Below, one piece after another: positions 11,682 through 19,502 of a stretch of 64,000 nt of DNA. Source of the stretch: Sorangium aterium (lineage in GTDB: Bacteria > Myxococcota_A > Polyangia > Polyangiales > Polyangiaceae); contig NZ_JAQNDK010000004.1 in NCBI RefSeq assembly GCF_028368935.1, positions 1,054,001-1,118,000 of the forward strand. The letters are read 5' to 3'. The position numbers were made by a program, and so were the translations under genes. A model generated the notes under the pieces. The model made no database searches, was not told the origin of the DNA, and was given only the letters and a program-made list of their open reading frames with translations. How positions within the stretch are numbered: position 1 is the stretch's first letter; each line of letters begins with the position of its first letter.

Positions 11682-13526
11682 TCACAGCAATCCTGCGCCG
11701 GCCCAGAGCCCGGGCTCGTACGCCACGAGCGCGTCCACGTCGTCCGAGGCGAGCACGAGGAAGCTCAGCGGAGAGAAGCCGAGGAGCAGGTGCGAGGTGA
11801 TCGGGAACTGGATCCCCCACCCGAAGCGAGCGCCGAAGGCGCCCACGCTCTCGAAATAGGGGGAGTCGAAGAAGATGCGGTGGTAGCCCGGCGTGATCCC
11901 GACCGACATCTCGACGTGCGACCCGACCCCCATCACGAGCCGGAGCGGCGCGCCCACCGCGAGCTGATTGACGTCGGTGGTCGAGACGGTCCGGAGCTCG
12001 ACGCCGACCTCGAAGCGGCGCGTCTCGCTCAGGCGGAGGCGCGCGAGGACGTCGAGATCCACGGACATCCCGTCCTTCACCGCGAAGCGCCCCGGCACGA
12101 AGTAGCCGGAGATCCCGAGCGAGAGCGCCATCCTCCGCGCGTTGGCCTCCACCTGGTGACCCGTCGCGGGCTCCTTCGCGGCGGGGCCTGGCGGCGTATC
12201 CGGGGTGCGCCGCTCCGGCTGCGTGGCAGCCGCGGGCGAGGGAGGGGGGGACGCGGGGTATCCGCCCGTCGGCGGCGGGTAGGGGTAGGGCGGGGGGTAG
12301 CCGCCTGCGGGCGGCGGGTAAGGGTAGGGCGCGGGGTAGCCGCCCGCGGGCGGCGGCGGGTAGGGGTAGGGCGCGGGGTAACCGCCTGAGGGCGGCGGGT
12401 AAGGGTAGGGCGCGGGGTAACCGCCTGAGGGCGGCGGGTAAGGGTAGGGCGCGGGGTAGCCGCCCGAGGGCGGCGGGTAGGGGTAGGGCGCGGGGGGCCC
12501 GCCAGGAGGCGGCGCGTACGGGTGGGGTGTCGGAGCCGGCGACGGCCTCTGAGCAGGCGCTGGGGCCGGTGCTGAGCTCGCCGCCGCGGGCTTCGCCGCC
12601 TCGGGCTTTGCTGGCGCGGGCGGCGCGGGGCGAGCCGGCTGGGCCTCGGCCTCGCCCGCGGCGAGGCTCAGGAAGGCGAGCGCCACCAGCGCGGGCGCCA
12701 CGGCGGCGGCGCGCCGCGCTCGCAGCGCGCGGCGCGCCAGCACGGCGGCCGCCGCGAGCCCCAGCAGGAGCGCCAGCGAGACGAGCTGGCCAGTGCTGAG
12801 CCCCCCGTACACGCCGCGCCCGGCGTCCCCTCGGAGGAGCTCGATGAAGAACCGGCCCGCCGCGTAGAGCGCGAGCCATGTCCCGAACGCGCGCCCGTCC
12901 CGGTGCCCCCGGACGAGCCAGAGGGCGGCGATCGCGCTCGCCATCGCCCCGAGCGCCGCCTCGTAGAGCTGCGTGGGGTGCACGGGCAGGCTCGGCGCGC
13001 CCAGGGGCACCCAGCCGGCCGCCGCGTGGTCCGCCGCCGCGGGGCTGCCGGCGGGGAACCGGACGCCCAGCGCGCCCCCGGTGACGCGGCCGTAGTCGCA
13101 CCCCGCGAGGAAGCACCCGGTGCGCACGCAGGCGTAGGTGATCCCGAGCCCGGGCACGAGCCGGTCGAGGAACGGGAGCACGGCCGCGCCGCTCCGGTAG
13201 AGGACCAGGCCGGCCACGGCGACGCCGGCGATGAGGCCCCCGTAGGCGGCGCGGCCGGCGTGGAGCATCGGACCCCACGAGCCCCCCGCGAGCGCCTCGG
13301 GCGCGGCGCGCAGCGCCTCGAAGACGTAGCCGCCCAGGAGCGCCGCGACGTAGCCCGAGAGGAGCGCGCGGCCCTCCACGGTCCCATCCCCCCGATCCCG
13401 GCGCACGAGCCAGAAGAACGCCGCCGCCCCGAGGAGCCCCGCGGCGGCGACCATCACCGCGTAGGTCGGCGCGAGCCACGGCGGCAGGCCGTGGCGCTCG
13501 AGCCAGAGCATCACCGCCCGGTTCAC
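11682..13526 (-). CDS. Divergent Lgt-like membrane protein fused to Pro-rich repeats and an outer-membrane barrel
   Basis: This is an uninterrupted 614-codon frame. Residues 1-270 are a polytopic membrane domain of the prolipoprotein diacylglyceryl transferase family: VRTGCFLAGCDYG (130s) aligns with the Lgt signature and keeps its Arg, HPTQLYEA (183-190) and GRFFIELLRG (224-233) are also conserved. The catalytic His of canonical Lgt appears to be Tyr95 (AAYGGLIAG), and the signature Asn is Cys138. A second signal-peptide-like stretch ends AAGEAEAQ near 296. Then come six to seven copies of PAPYPYPPPSGGY and a C-terminal region (about 435-614) with beta-barrel-like alternation. The GTG start overlaps the upstream lipoprotein stop (GTGA). 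It may be a specialised lipidation enzyme joined to an envelope protein, or two genes fused by loss of a stop. Confidence 0.75.
   Translation of the reverse strand: MNRAVMLWLERHGLPPWLAPTYAVMVAAAGLLGAAAFFWLVRRDRGDGTVEGRALLSGYVAALLGGYVFEALRAAPEALAGGSWGPMLHAGRAAYGGLIAGVAVAGLVLYRSGAAVLPFLDRLVPGLGITYACVRTGCFLAGCDYGRVTGGALGVRFPAGSPAAADHAAAGWVPLGAPSLPVHPTQLYEAALGAMASAIAALWLVRGHRDGRAFGTWLALYAAGRFFIELLRGDAGRGVYGGLSTGQLVSLALLLGLAAAAVLARRALRARRAAAVAPALVALAFLSLAAGEAEAQPARPAPPAPAKPEAAKPAAASSAPAPAPAQRPSPAPTPHPYAPPPGGPPAPYPYPPPSGGYPAPYPYPPPSGGYPAPYPYPPPSGGYPAPYPYPPPPAGGYPAPYPYPPPAGGYPPPYPYPPPTGGYPASPPPSPAAATQPERRTPDTPPGPAAKEPATGHQVEANARRMALSLGISGYFVPGRFAVKDGMSVDLDVLARLRLSETRRFEVGVELRTVSTTDVNQLAVGAPLRLVMGVGSHVEMSVGITPGYHRIFFDSPYFESVGAFGARFGWGIQFPITSHLLLGFSPLSFLVLASDDVDALVAYEPGLWAGAGLL
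12236..12515 (-). repeat. In-frame tandem repeat coding PAPYPYPPP-SGGY units
   Basis: The stretch consists of about six units of 39-45 bp, each a variant of GGCGGGTAAGGGTAGGGCG on the plus strand, read on the minus strand as Pro/Tyr/Gly-rich units. Because the unit is a multiple of three it stays in frame. It should give an extended, flexible periplasmic spacer between the membrane domain and the barrel-like region. Copy number is likely to vary between strains. Confidence 0.8.
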
Positions 13527-14923
13527 GGCCGCCTCCGGATGTGCAGCAGCATGTAACCCGCGGGCAGGAGCAGCCAGAACGCGGCGCCGAGCGGCACGGG
13601 CGCGCCCGGGTGGCCTCCTCCGGGATCGCGCCGGCCGGCGCTCAGCTTGCAGCTCGAGTTGCTGCCGGTGGATGGATCGCCGTCCTTGCAGTTCTGGTTG
13701 CAGTCGCGGCAGTTCTGGTTGCAGTCGTGGCAGTTCTGGTTGCAATCGCTGCAGTTCTGGTTGCAACCCGCGGCGTCCTCGTTGCAGCCGTCGCAGCCGC
13801 CACCGCAGCTGCCGCAGCCGTCGCCGCCCGACGTGCCGCTCGGCGCGCTCGGGGTGACGGCCGGGACCGTCGGGCTGCCGTACTGGAGGCAGCGGTCGAG
13901 CACGGCCATGCAGCCCGCGTCCCCGGCGAACGCCGTCGCGCCGTCGCGCCCCGCGATCGGCAGCGCGGCGCACGCGCCGCTGCCCGCGGAGAGGACGCAC
14001 TCCTTGACCCCGTCGATGCTCAGCAGCGCGAGGACGCAGAGCGCCTCGGCGTTCAGCGCCCCGGCGTTGACCCAGGAACACTCCGCCTGGGCGTCCGCGA
14101 ACGTCGGGTCGGTGCGGTCGTGCTCGCATTGCCCGGCCACGGCGCAGGTGCACAGGTCCCGCACCTCGGCGGCGCACTCCGCGACGGACGAGGGGAGGTG
14201 ATAGGGGTTGATGCGCACGGATCGCGGCTCGCTCCGGGGCCACGCGGGCATCGCGGCGCCACCCGAGGGGGCGGGGAGCGCGGGCGCGTCCCTGGGCGAG
14301 AGGGCGCTCAGCGCGACGAGCCACGCGGCGTTGACGTACACCGTGTGATCCTGGGCGATGACGCCCGCGGGCAGGCCGGTGACGCGGACGAGGGCCTGAG
14401 CGTCCGCGCGCCGCGCGAGCTCCGCCAGGATCTCGCCCGCCCGGCCGCCGAGCGCCGCGTCCTCCAGCGGAGCGGTCTCCGGCGACGCCGCCTGCCCCGC
14501 GAGGGCCGGCGCGGGTCGATCGAGCGGCCCCTCGGGCCCGCGCGCTGCCGCGACGGGCGTGACCGAGCGGAGCACGAACCCGTCCTCGGACGGCTCGAGC
14601 GCGCCGAGGACGACCGCGTCCTTCCCCAGCTCGTCCCGCGCCGCGTCCGCGCTGCGGACCAGCGCGGGGAGGCTCGCGATCTCCGCGCCGTCGATCGCCG
14701 TCTCGTCCCCCTGCTCGCCGTGCGCCTCCTCCAGCCGCACCGCCACGTCGTGCAGGACCTCTTCCGGCAAGGCGGCGAGGACCTCCGGCGCGGCGCTCAG
14801 CGCGTCGCGCAGCGGCAGGTCGTCGTACGGCGGTGTCTCCGCGCCGCACGCGCCGAGCGCCGGGAGCGCCAGCAGCGCGACAGCGCGGAGCATTGCTCTC
14901 TCGATGAAGGCCTTTGTTCGCAT
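13523..14923 (-). CDS. Cys-rich lipoprotein with a C-terminal transmembrane/Arg sorting tail
   Basis: This 466-residue protein begins with a signal peptide and lipobox (ALGACG, Cys26). The central region (30-340) is Ala-rich with scattered Cys and no family I recognise. From about residue 365 the sequence turns Cys/Gly/Asn-rich, with five CNQNC units separated by a few residues. After a last Cys in SSCKLSAG comes a Pro/Gly stretch, one hydrophobic helix (GAAFWLLLPAGYMLL) and the end HIRRRP. A Cys, a helix and an Arg cluster at the terminus are the layout of MYXO-CTERM sorting tails. The ATG has GGGAGGGG upstream. It is translationally coupled to the Lgt-like gene downstream. Confidence 0.75.
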   Translation of the reverse strand: MRTKAFIERAMLRAVALLALPALGACGAETPPYDDLPLRDALSAAPEVLAALPEEVLHDVAVRLEEAHGEQGDETAIDGAEIASLPALVRSADAARDELGKDAVVLGALEPSEDGFVLRSVTPVAAARGPEGPLDRPAPALAGQAASPETAPLEDAALGGRAGEILAELARRADAQALVRVTGLPAGVIAQDHTVYVNAAWLVALSALSPRDAPALPAPSGGAAMPAWPRSEPRSVRINPYHLPSSVAECAAEVRDLCTCAVAGQCEHDRTDPTFADAQAECSWVNAGALNAEALCVLALLSIDGVKECVLSAGSGACAALPIAGRDGATAFAGDAGCMAVLDRCLQYGSPTVPAVTPSAPSGTSGGDGCGSCGGGCDGCNEDAAGCNQNCSDCNQNCHDCNQNCRDCNQNCKDGDPSTGSNSSCKLSAGRRDPGGGHPGAPVPLGAAFWLLLPAGYMLLHIRRRP

Positions 14924-15405
14924 GCCCCTCCCTCGAACCCCATCAGGCGCGCGAAGCCCGACACGGTGCGCGCTGCTCGACCGAGCAAGCGCGCATCAGG
15001 CAGGCGAGGCGCCTGGGACGACAGTACCAAAAGATCCCCCCGCGAAGATCGCCGTGATCCAGGGGGGAGCGATGGATCCCTGTGTGCGAGCCGGCGCTCG
15101 GTGTAGCCGCCATGGCGTCCATCCCGCAGGAAGGGGGCTCTCCGCGCTCGACCCGCCGACGCGAACGGCCGCGCTCGGCCCGCCGGTCCCTTCACCGCGC
15201 GGGCGTAACGTCGCCTGGAACACGGTCGCGCGCTCGGTCACGTCATGGGCAAAGCACGCGTTCGGTCGAGACACTGGCATACGTCGCGTCAGCATTTCGA
15301 GAACGGATAGACCTCGCCTTGATTGGCGGCGTTCACCCATCCATACTCCCGCGCCTTCTCGATTTGCGCCTTGTTCGTGCAAATCCGGGTTCGACGGAGG
15401 TGTCT
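14924..15405. other. Divergent intergenic region with a possible gene remnant
   Basis: These 482 bases separate two divergent lipoprotein genes. Most shows nothing. On the minus strand, about 15289-15390 reads as ordinary protein sequence ending AREYGWVNAANQGEVYPF-SKC and a stop, with no matching 5' part. It looks like the severed C-terminus of a small secreted protein. Promoters for both flanking genes should lie here, but none can be pointed to. Confidence 0.35.
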
Positions 15406-16848
15406 ATGCGGACGAATCGATTCGCGGTGCCGGCGCTGTGCTCTGCGCTCGTCGCGGCCGCCTGCGGGACCGGTGTGGATCCGGAGGCCCTCGCCGTGGC
15501 ACAGCAGGATGCGCTGACGTACTCCTCCTTGGCGCGCGAAGCCGAGGAGTATGTCTTCACGGCGCTTGCGTTCCTCGATACCCCGACCCCGGGGGAAGGG
15601 ACGTTCGTCAACGATTTCGAGGTCGGCGGGCTCAACGACTTTGGTGACACCGCGTTCGGCGCCGACGTCAGCACCGGCGGCGAGGGGGTCTTCCTCAGGC
15701 ATCGCGGGCGCATCCTGGAGCTGGGGCGGACGGGAGGGGACGCGCCGGGCGGAGGGACGTTCAGTGTCCCCTTCTTCGGACCGGTCGACCTCAACGATCG
15801 AGCGGACATGGTCTTCAACTATCCGCTGGAGCCCTTCACCCTGCCGTACGGCGTCAACGCCGGCGCGTACCGGTACTCGCACGCGACCCGCAGCGTGACA
15901 GCGGTCGTGAGGCCCGGCGTGACGCCGGCGCCAGGCGGCGGGAAATTCCAGGGCGTCTTCTTTGCGCCGACCATCAACAACCGCGGTCAACATGTGTTCG
16001 CCGGCCTCGTGAAGACGGCGAAAGGCTTTCACGCAGAGGGCCAGCCCTACGGCGGCCTCGGCATCGGGGCGTATGTGGCCCGCCCCGACGGCGACATCGA
16101 CCCCGTGGTGGTTCCCGGCGACGCCGCGCCCGGCGGCGGGAGGTTCGACTACATCGTCGAGCCGTGGATCAACGATCGCGGCGACGTGTCCTTCATCGGC
16201 CACATCGCCGGCGAGCCCGGCCCGGTCCCGGGGTTTCCAGAGCAGTCGGTGCTGATCAACGCTCTGGGCAGCCTGTACGTCAAGCGGGCGTCTGGACGGG
16301 TGCGTTCCATCGTCCACGCGGGTGACCCCGCGCCGGGCGGAGGCGCGTTCCGGCAGGTCTTCCACGACGTGATGAACCGGTGGGGCGACATTGCCTTCAA
16401 CGGCGATCTCACGCCGTTCCCGGGGGCCAACGAGGACATCGGCGTGTTCGTCTACCTCGACGGCAGGGTCGAAGCCGTCGCTCGGCCTGGCGACCCGATG
16501 CCGGGCGGTGGGACCCTCATCAACGCCAGCCTCATCGGCGGCAACATTCACATCAACGATCGTCGAGAGGTGGTCTTCAGCGCTCATGTCCACGACGACG
16601 ATCTCCCCCTCGTCACCGGCCTGTACCGCTGGTCGCGCGGCCGGCTGAGCGTGGTTGCCCGGACGGGGACGGTCATCCCCGGGATCGGCACGGTGGATCA
16701 GCTCGACTCGCCGCAGATCGTCATCCCGCCTCCGCCGCACTTCTCGCCGGCGGCCGCAGCGGTCAACAACAACCTGGGGCAGGTCGCCTTTCAGGCGCTG
16801 CTCACCGACCGCCGTGGCGTCATGCTGCTCGCGTCGCCGTACCCCTGA
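15406..16848 (+). CDS. Lipoprotein with NxxGxxAF tandem repeats
   Basis: This 480-residue predicted lipoprotein has a lipobox VAAACG near residue 22. The rest is made of about eight degenerate repeats of 45-55 residues. Each carries an N-x-x-G-x-x-x-F core (LNDFGDTAFGA, INNRGQHVFAG, INDRGDVSFIG, MNRWGDIAFNG, VNNNLGQVAFQA) followed by a GDPAPGGGTF-type turn. This matches the choice-of-anchor NxxGxxAF repeat proteins, thought to be secreted beta-propeller-like proteins of unknown function. The ATG is preceded by ACGGAGG. The following small gene begins 10 bp after its stop. Confidence 0.8.
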   Translation: MRTNRFAVPALCSALVAAACGTGVDPEALAVAQQDALTYSSLAREAEEYVFTALAFLDTPTPGEGTFVNDFEVGGLNDFGDTAFGADVSTGGEGVFLRHRGRILELGRTGGDAPGGGTFSVPFFGPVDLNDRADMVFNYPLEPFTLPYGVNAGAYRYSHATRSVTAVVRPGVTPAPGGGKFQGVFFAPTINNRGQHVFAGLVKTAKGFHAEGQPYGGLGIGAYVARPDGDIDPVVVPGDAAPGGGRFDYIVEPWINDRGDVSFIGHIAGEPGPVPGFPEQSVLINALGSLYVKRASGRVRSIVHAGDPAPGGGAFRQVFHDVMNRWGDIAFNGDLTPFPGANEDIGVFVYLDGRVEAVARPGDPMPGGGTLINASLIGGNIHINDRREVVFSAHVHDDDLPLVTGLYRWSRGRLSVVARTGTVIPGIGTVDQLDSPQIVIPPPPHFSPAAAAVNNNLGQVAFQALLTDRRGVMLLASPYP

Positions 16849-16858
16849 CCCGCGTCCG

Positions 16859-17068
16859 GTGATCGAGCGCGCAGCTGCCCAACCAGGCAAACCGGTGGGC
16901 AGCATCACGCTTTACTCCGTGATCGTCGGGCTCGCGATCGCGGGGGTCGGGTACCTCGCTGGGGCGATTCGCCATCGACACCTCTCGCTGATGAGCGCCT
17001 TCATCACGATCATGGGTGCTGGAGCCGGCCTGTGCCTCGCGCGAGGTGCGCCCCGTGCCTCAGCGTGA
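16859..17068 (+). CDS. Small two-helix membrane protein, hypothetical
   Basis: A 69-codon frame from GTG follows the repeat lipoprotein by 10 bp. It codes for two hydrophobic segments, SITLYSVIVGLAIAGVGYLA and LMSAFITIMGAGAGLCLA, joined by a short basic loop (RHRH). This pattern is unlikely in a chance frame of such GC content. No ribosome site is obvious, and the last 9 bp overlap the convergent SDR gene. No family is recognised. Confidence 0.4.
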   Translation: MIERAAAQPGKPVGSITLYSVIVGLAIAGVGYLAGAIRHRHLSLMSAFITIMGAGAGLCLARGAPRASA

Positions 17069-17920
17069 CAGGCGCGCCGTCAGGTAGTGGCGCATGGACG
17101 TCGGCGCCCGGCCGAGCAGGCGCTCCAGGGTCGGATCCACCGCGGCGAACTCGCGCTCCCGGCTCGCTGCGAACATGCCCAGGAGCAGGTCAGCCCGTTG
17201 CTCGGGGACGCCGTGAGACACCATGTCTTCTCTGAACGCTCGATCGCTGACGGTCACCCGCGTGATCGGGCGCCCGAGGAGCTCCGAGGCGATCGCCGCG
17301 ATGTCGGCGAGGTCGAGGGCCGCGGAGGCGGTGAGCGGCGGTGTCAGCCCGTCGAGGCGCGCCTCGTCGGTCAGCGCGATCGCCGCCGCGTCGGCCAGGT
17401 CGCCGTGCTCTGTCCACGAGACCGGGCCGTCTTCTGGCGCGACGAGCTTGCCCGTCGTGAGCGCCCGCTCGAGGAGCATCTGCGCGGACGCCGCATAGAA
17501 CCCGTTGCGAAGCGAGGTGAACGCGACCCCCGACCTTTGCAGCAAGGCCTCGGTGGCCGCGTGATCGCGCATGGGCTCGAAGCGGGACGCCGGGCCCGAG
17601 CCCATGTGGCTCGTGTAGAGGACGCGGCGGGCGCCTGCGGCGCGCGCCGCTTCGATCGCGGCTTCATGGTGGCGCACCGCGGCCTCGCCCGCGCTGTTGA
17701 TGGAGACGATCAGGACGCGCGAGGCGCCCTCGAATGCGTGGCGCAGGCTCGCGCCGTCGTCGAAGGCCCCCCGGCGCACGCGGACGCCGCGCTCGGCGAG
17801 CGCGCTGGCCTGCTCCGGGTCGCGCACGCTGACGCCGAGCCGAGCGGCGGGCACGCGCTGAAGGAGCCGCTCCATGATGGCTCGGCCGAGGTGACCGTTG
17901 GCTCCAGTGACGATGATCAT
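17060..17920 (-). CDS. NmrA/YtfG-like NAD(P)H-binding oxidoreductase
   Basis: This 286-residue atypical SDR begins MIIVTGANGHLGRAIMERLL, a clear dinucleotide-binding GxxGxxG motif. It then has VSVRDPEQASALAERGV, as in the quinone oxidoreductase YtfG/QOR2 and NmrA families. YTSHMGSGPASRFEPM in the middle and YAASAQMLLERALTTG support this placement. Likely activity is NADPH-dependent quinone reduction or a redox-sensing role. The start has GGAGGAG immediately upstream. It is divergent from a LysR regulator with about 170 bp between, the usual arrangement for a regulator and its target. Confidence 0.85.
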   Translation of the reverse strand: MIIVTGANGHLGRAIMERLLQRVPAARLGVSVRDPEQASALAERGVRVRRGAFDDGASLRHAFEGASRVLIVSINSAGEAAVRHHEAAIEAARAAGARRVLYTSHMGSGPASRFEPMRDHAATEALLQRSGVAFTSLRNGFYAASAQMLLERALTTGKLVAPEDGPVSWTEHGDLADAAAIALTDEARLDGLTPPLTASAALDLADIAAIASELLGRPITRVTVSDRAFREDMVSHGVPEQRADLLLGMFAASREREFAAVDPTLERLLGRAPTSMRHYLTARLSR

Positions 17921-18093
17921 GACAATCTCCTCCTGCGTTCGGCGCAGCGACCCTGCGCGGTCATCCCGGGGATCACGCGGGCGCGGCGCTCCCTGCTCCG
18001 CGTGGCCCGGTGACGACGGGCTTCTTCACGTCGTCGAGCCTAGCGCCGGCCACCGGAGCGCATTAGTGTGCCTGGAGGGAAGGGACTGTTGCC

Positions 18094-19032
18094 GTGGACG
18101 CACGAATCGATCTGGACCTGAACGACGCCGCGCTCCTCGTGCGGGTCGTCCGGACGCGCAGCTTCTCGGCCGCCGCCCGCGAGCGCGGCGTGCCGGTCTC
18201 CACGGTGAGCCGGCGCATCGCGCGGCTCGAGTCCGCGCTCGGTGTCCGGCTCCTCGAGCGAACCACGCGGCGGCTGGAGCTGACCGAGGCCGGGCGCGCG
18301 TACTTCGGCCACGCCGAGCGGGCGATCGACGATCTCACGAGAGGCACGCATCACGTCCGCGAGCTCCAGAGTGAGCCGCGAGGCCGCGTGCGGATCGTGG
18401 CGCCGATCGCCCTCGGCGCCGCGGTGGCGCGCGTCGTCTGCACCTATCTCGCGAAGCACCCTCACGTGTCGGTCGACCTCGAGATCGATTCGCGGCGGGT
18501 CGACCTCCTCGCCGGGGGCTTCGATATCGCGATCGTCCCGGGCCACGTGGACGACACGACCGACTTCGTGGCGCGAGAGCTCTGGCGGGCGACGCGGAAG
18601 CTGCTGTATGCGAGCCCGCTTTACCTCGAGGCGCGGGGCGTTCCCCACCGGATCGAAGACCTCGCGCGTCACGATTGCATCGCGGTGCACGCGACCGACG
18701 GAATGGCCACGTGGACGCTCGGGCAGGGGCGCCGGAGGCGGCGTGTCACCTTCGAGCCCCGCTTCTATGTGAGCGAGTCCTCCGCCGCCTACCGCGCGAC
18801 GCTCGCGGGCGTCGGTATCGCGATGCTTCCGGAGGTGTTCTGCGCGGAGGACGTGGCCGCGAAGCGTCTCGTCCGCGTCCTCAAGGGCTACGAGGCCGAG
18901 GCCGGAGGTGTCAGTCTCCTCTATCGCGCGCACCGCGCCCTGACGGCCGCCGTCCGGACCTGCATCGACCACCTCCTCGGGGAGCTGCCGGCGACCGACC
19001 CGGCGCGCGCCGGCCGCAGCCGCCGCGAGTAG
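18094..19032 (+). CDS. LysR-family transcriptional regulator
   Basis: This 312-residue protein starts with the LysR winged helix-turn-helix: LNDAALLVRVVRTRSFSAAA, then the recognition helix VPVSTVSRRIARLESALG and LLERTTRRLELTEAG. Residues 90-300 are the periplasmic-binding-protein-like effector domain (RVRIVAPIALG at the start). It is most like the one-domain-per-branch CrgA/YhjC subgroup. The GTG start has GGAGGGAAGGG about 5 bp ahead. It probably controls the divergent NmrA-like reductase gene; the inducer is unknown. Confidence 0.9.
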   Translation: MDARIDLDLNDAALLVRVVRTRSFSAAARERGVPVSTVSRRIARLESALGVRLLERTTRRLELTEAGRAYFGHAERAIDDLTRGTHHVRELQSEPRGRVRIVAPIALGAAVARVVCTYLAKHPHVSVDLEIDSRRVDLLAGGFDIAIVPGHVDDTTDFVARELWRATRKLLYASPLYLEARGVPHRIEDLARHDCIAVHATDGMATWTLGQGRRRRRVTFEPRFYVSESSAAYRATLAGVGIAMLPEVFCAEDVAAKRLVRVLKGYEAEAGGVSLLYRAHRALTAAVRTCIDHLLGELPATDPARAGRSRRE

Positions 19033-19502
19033 GTAGTCTTAGCGCAGAAATGACGGCCCCGGCGAGATCCGTCGCGGTCGAAATCGACCCGGTGATTGCA
19101 CACCGCTCGAAGCGCGCCTGGCTCAGCGCGACCGAATCGATGATGAATTTGATGTGCCTGTAAGGAGCATGCGCCTCGGCTTGGCATTGGCCGCTCAAGA
19201 GACGATGGGGTTCCGGCGCCGGCTCCCTGGATTTCCGCTAGCTTCCGCGAACAAACCGTTGCGTGACAGGGCGGCGAACTTTCCGAGTCCCCGGGCAGTT
19301 CAGCCTTGACTTCAAAAAAAAGACGGCTTCACATGGTGTAGAACGCGCTATCGCGCGCTCCATTCAACACCCGTCGGTCACCGGCCCCAAGGGGGAGCGC
19401 ACGCCGGATGACCCATCACCATTCGAAGCAGTGAAGTGGGGTTTTGATACTATCTCACAGGCGGGCACCGGCCGTGCTCAGCCGATGAATGCCGGAGGCA
19501 AC
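19033..19502. other. Intergenic region before the DUF2278 gene
   Basis: The stretch holds no supported gene. It includes an unusual run of eight A at about 19313-19322 just after CCTTGACTT, which could be promoter-related. The frame of the downstream gene is open through part of the region, but the codons there show no family similarity. Confidence 0.4.
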
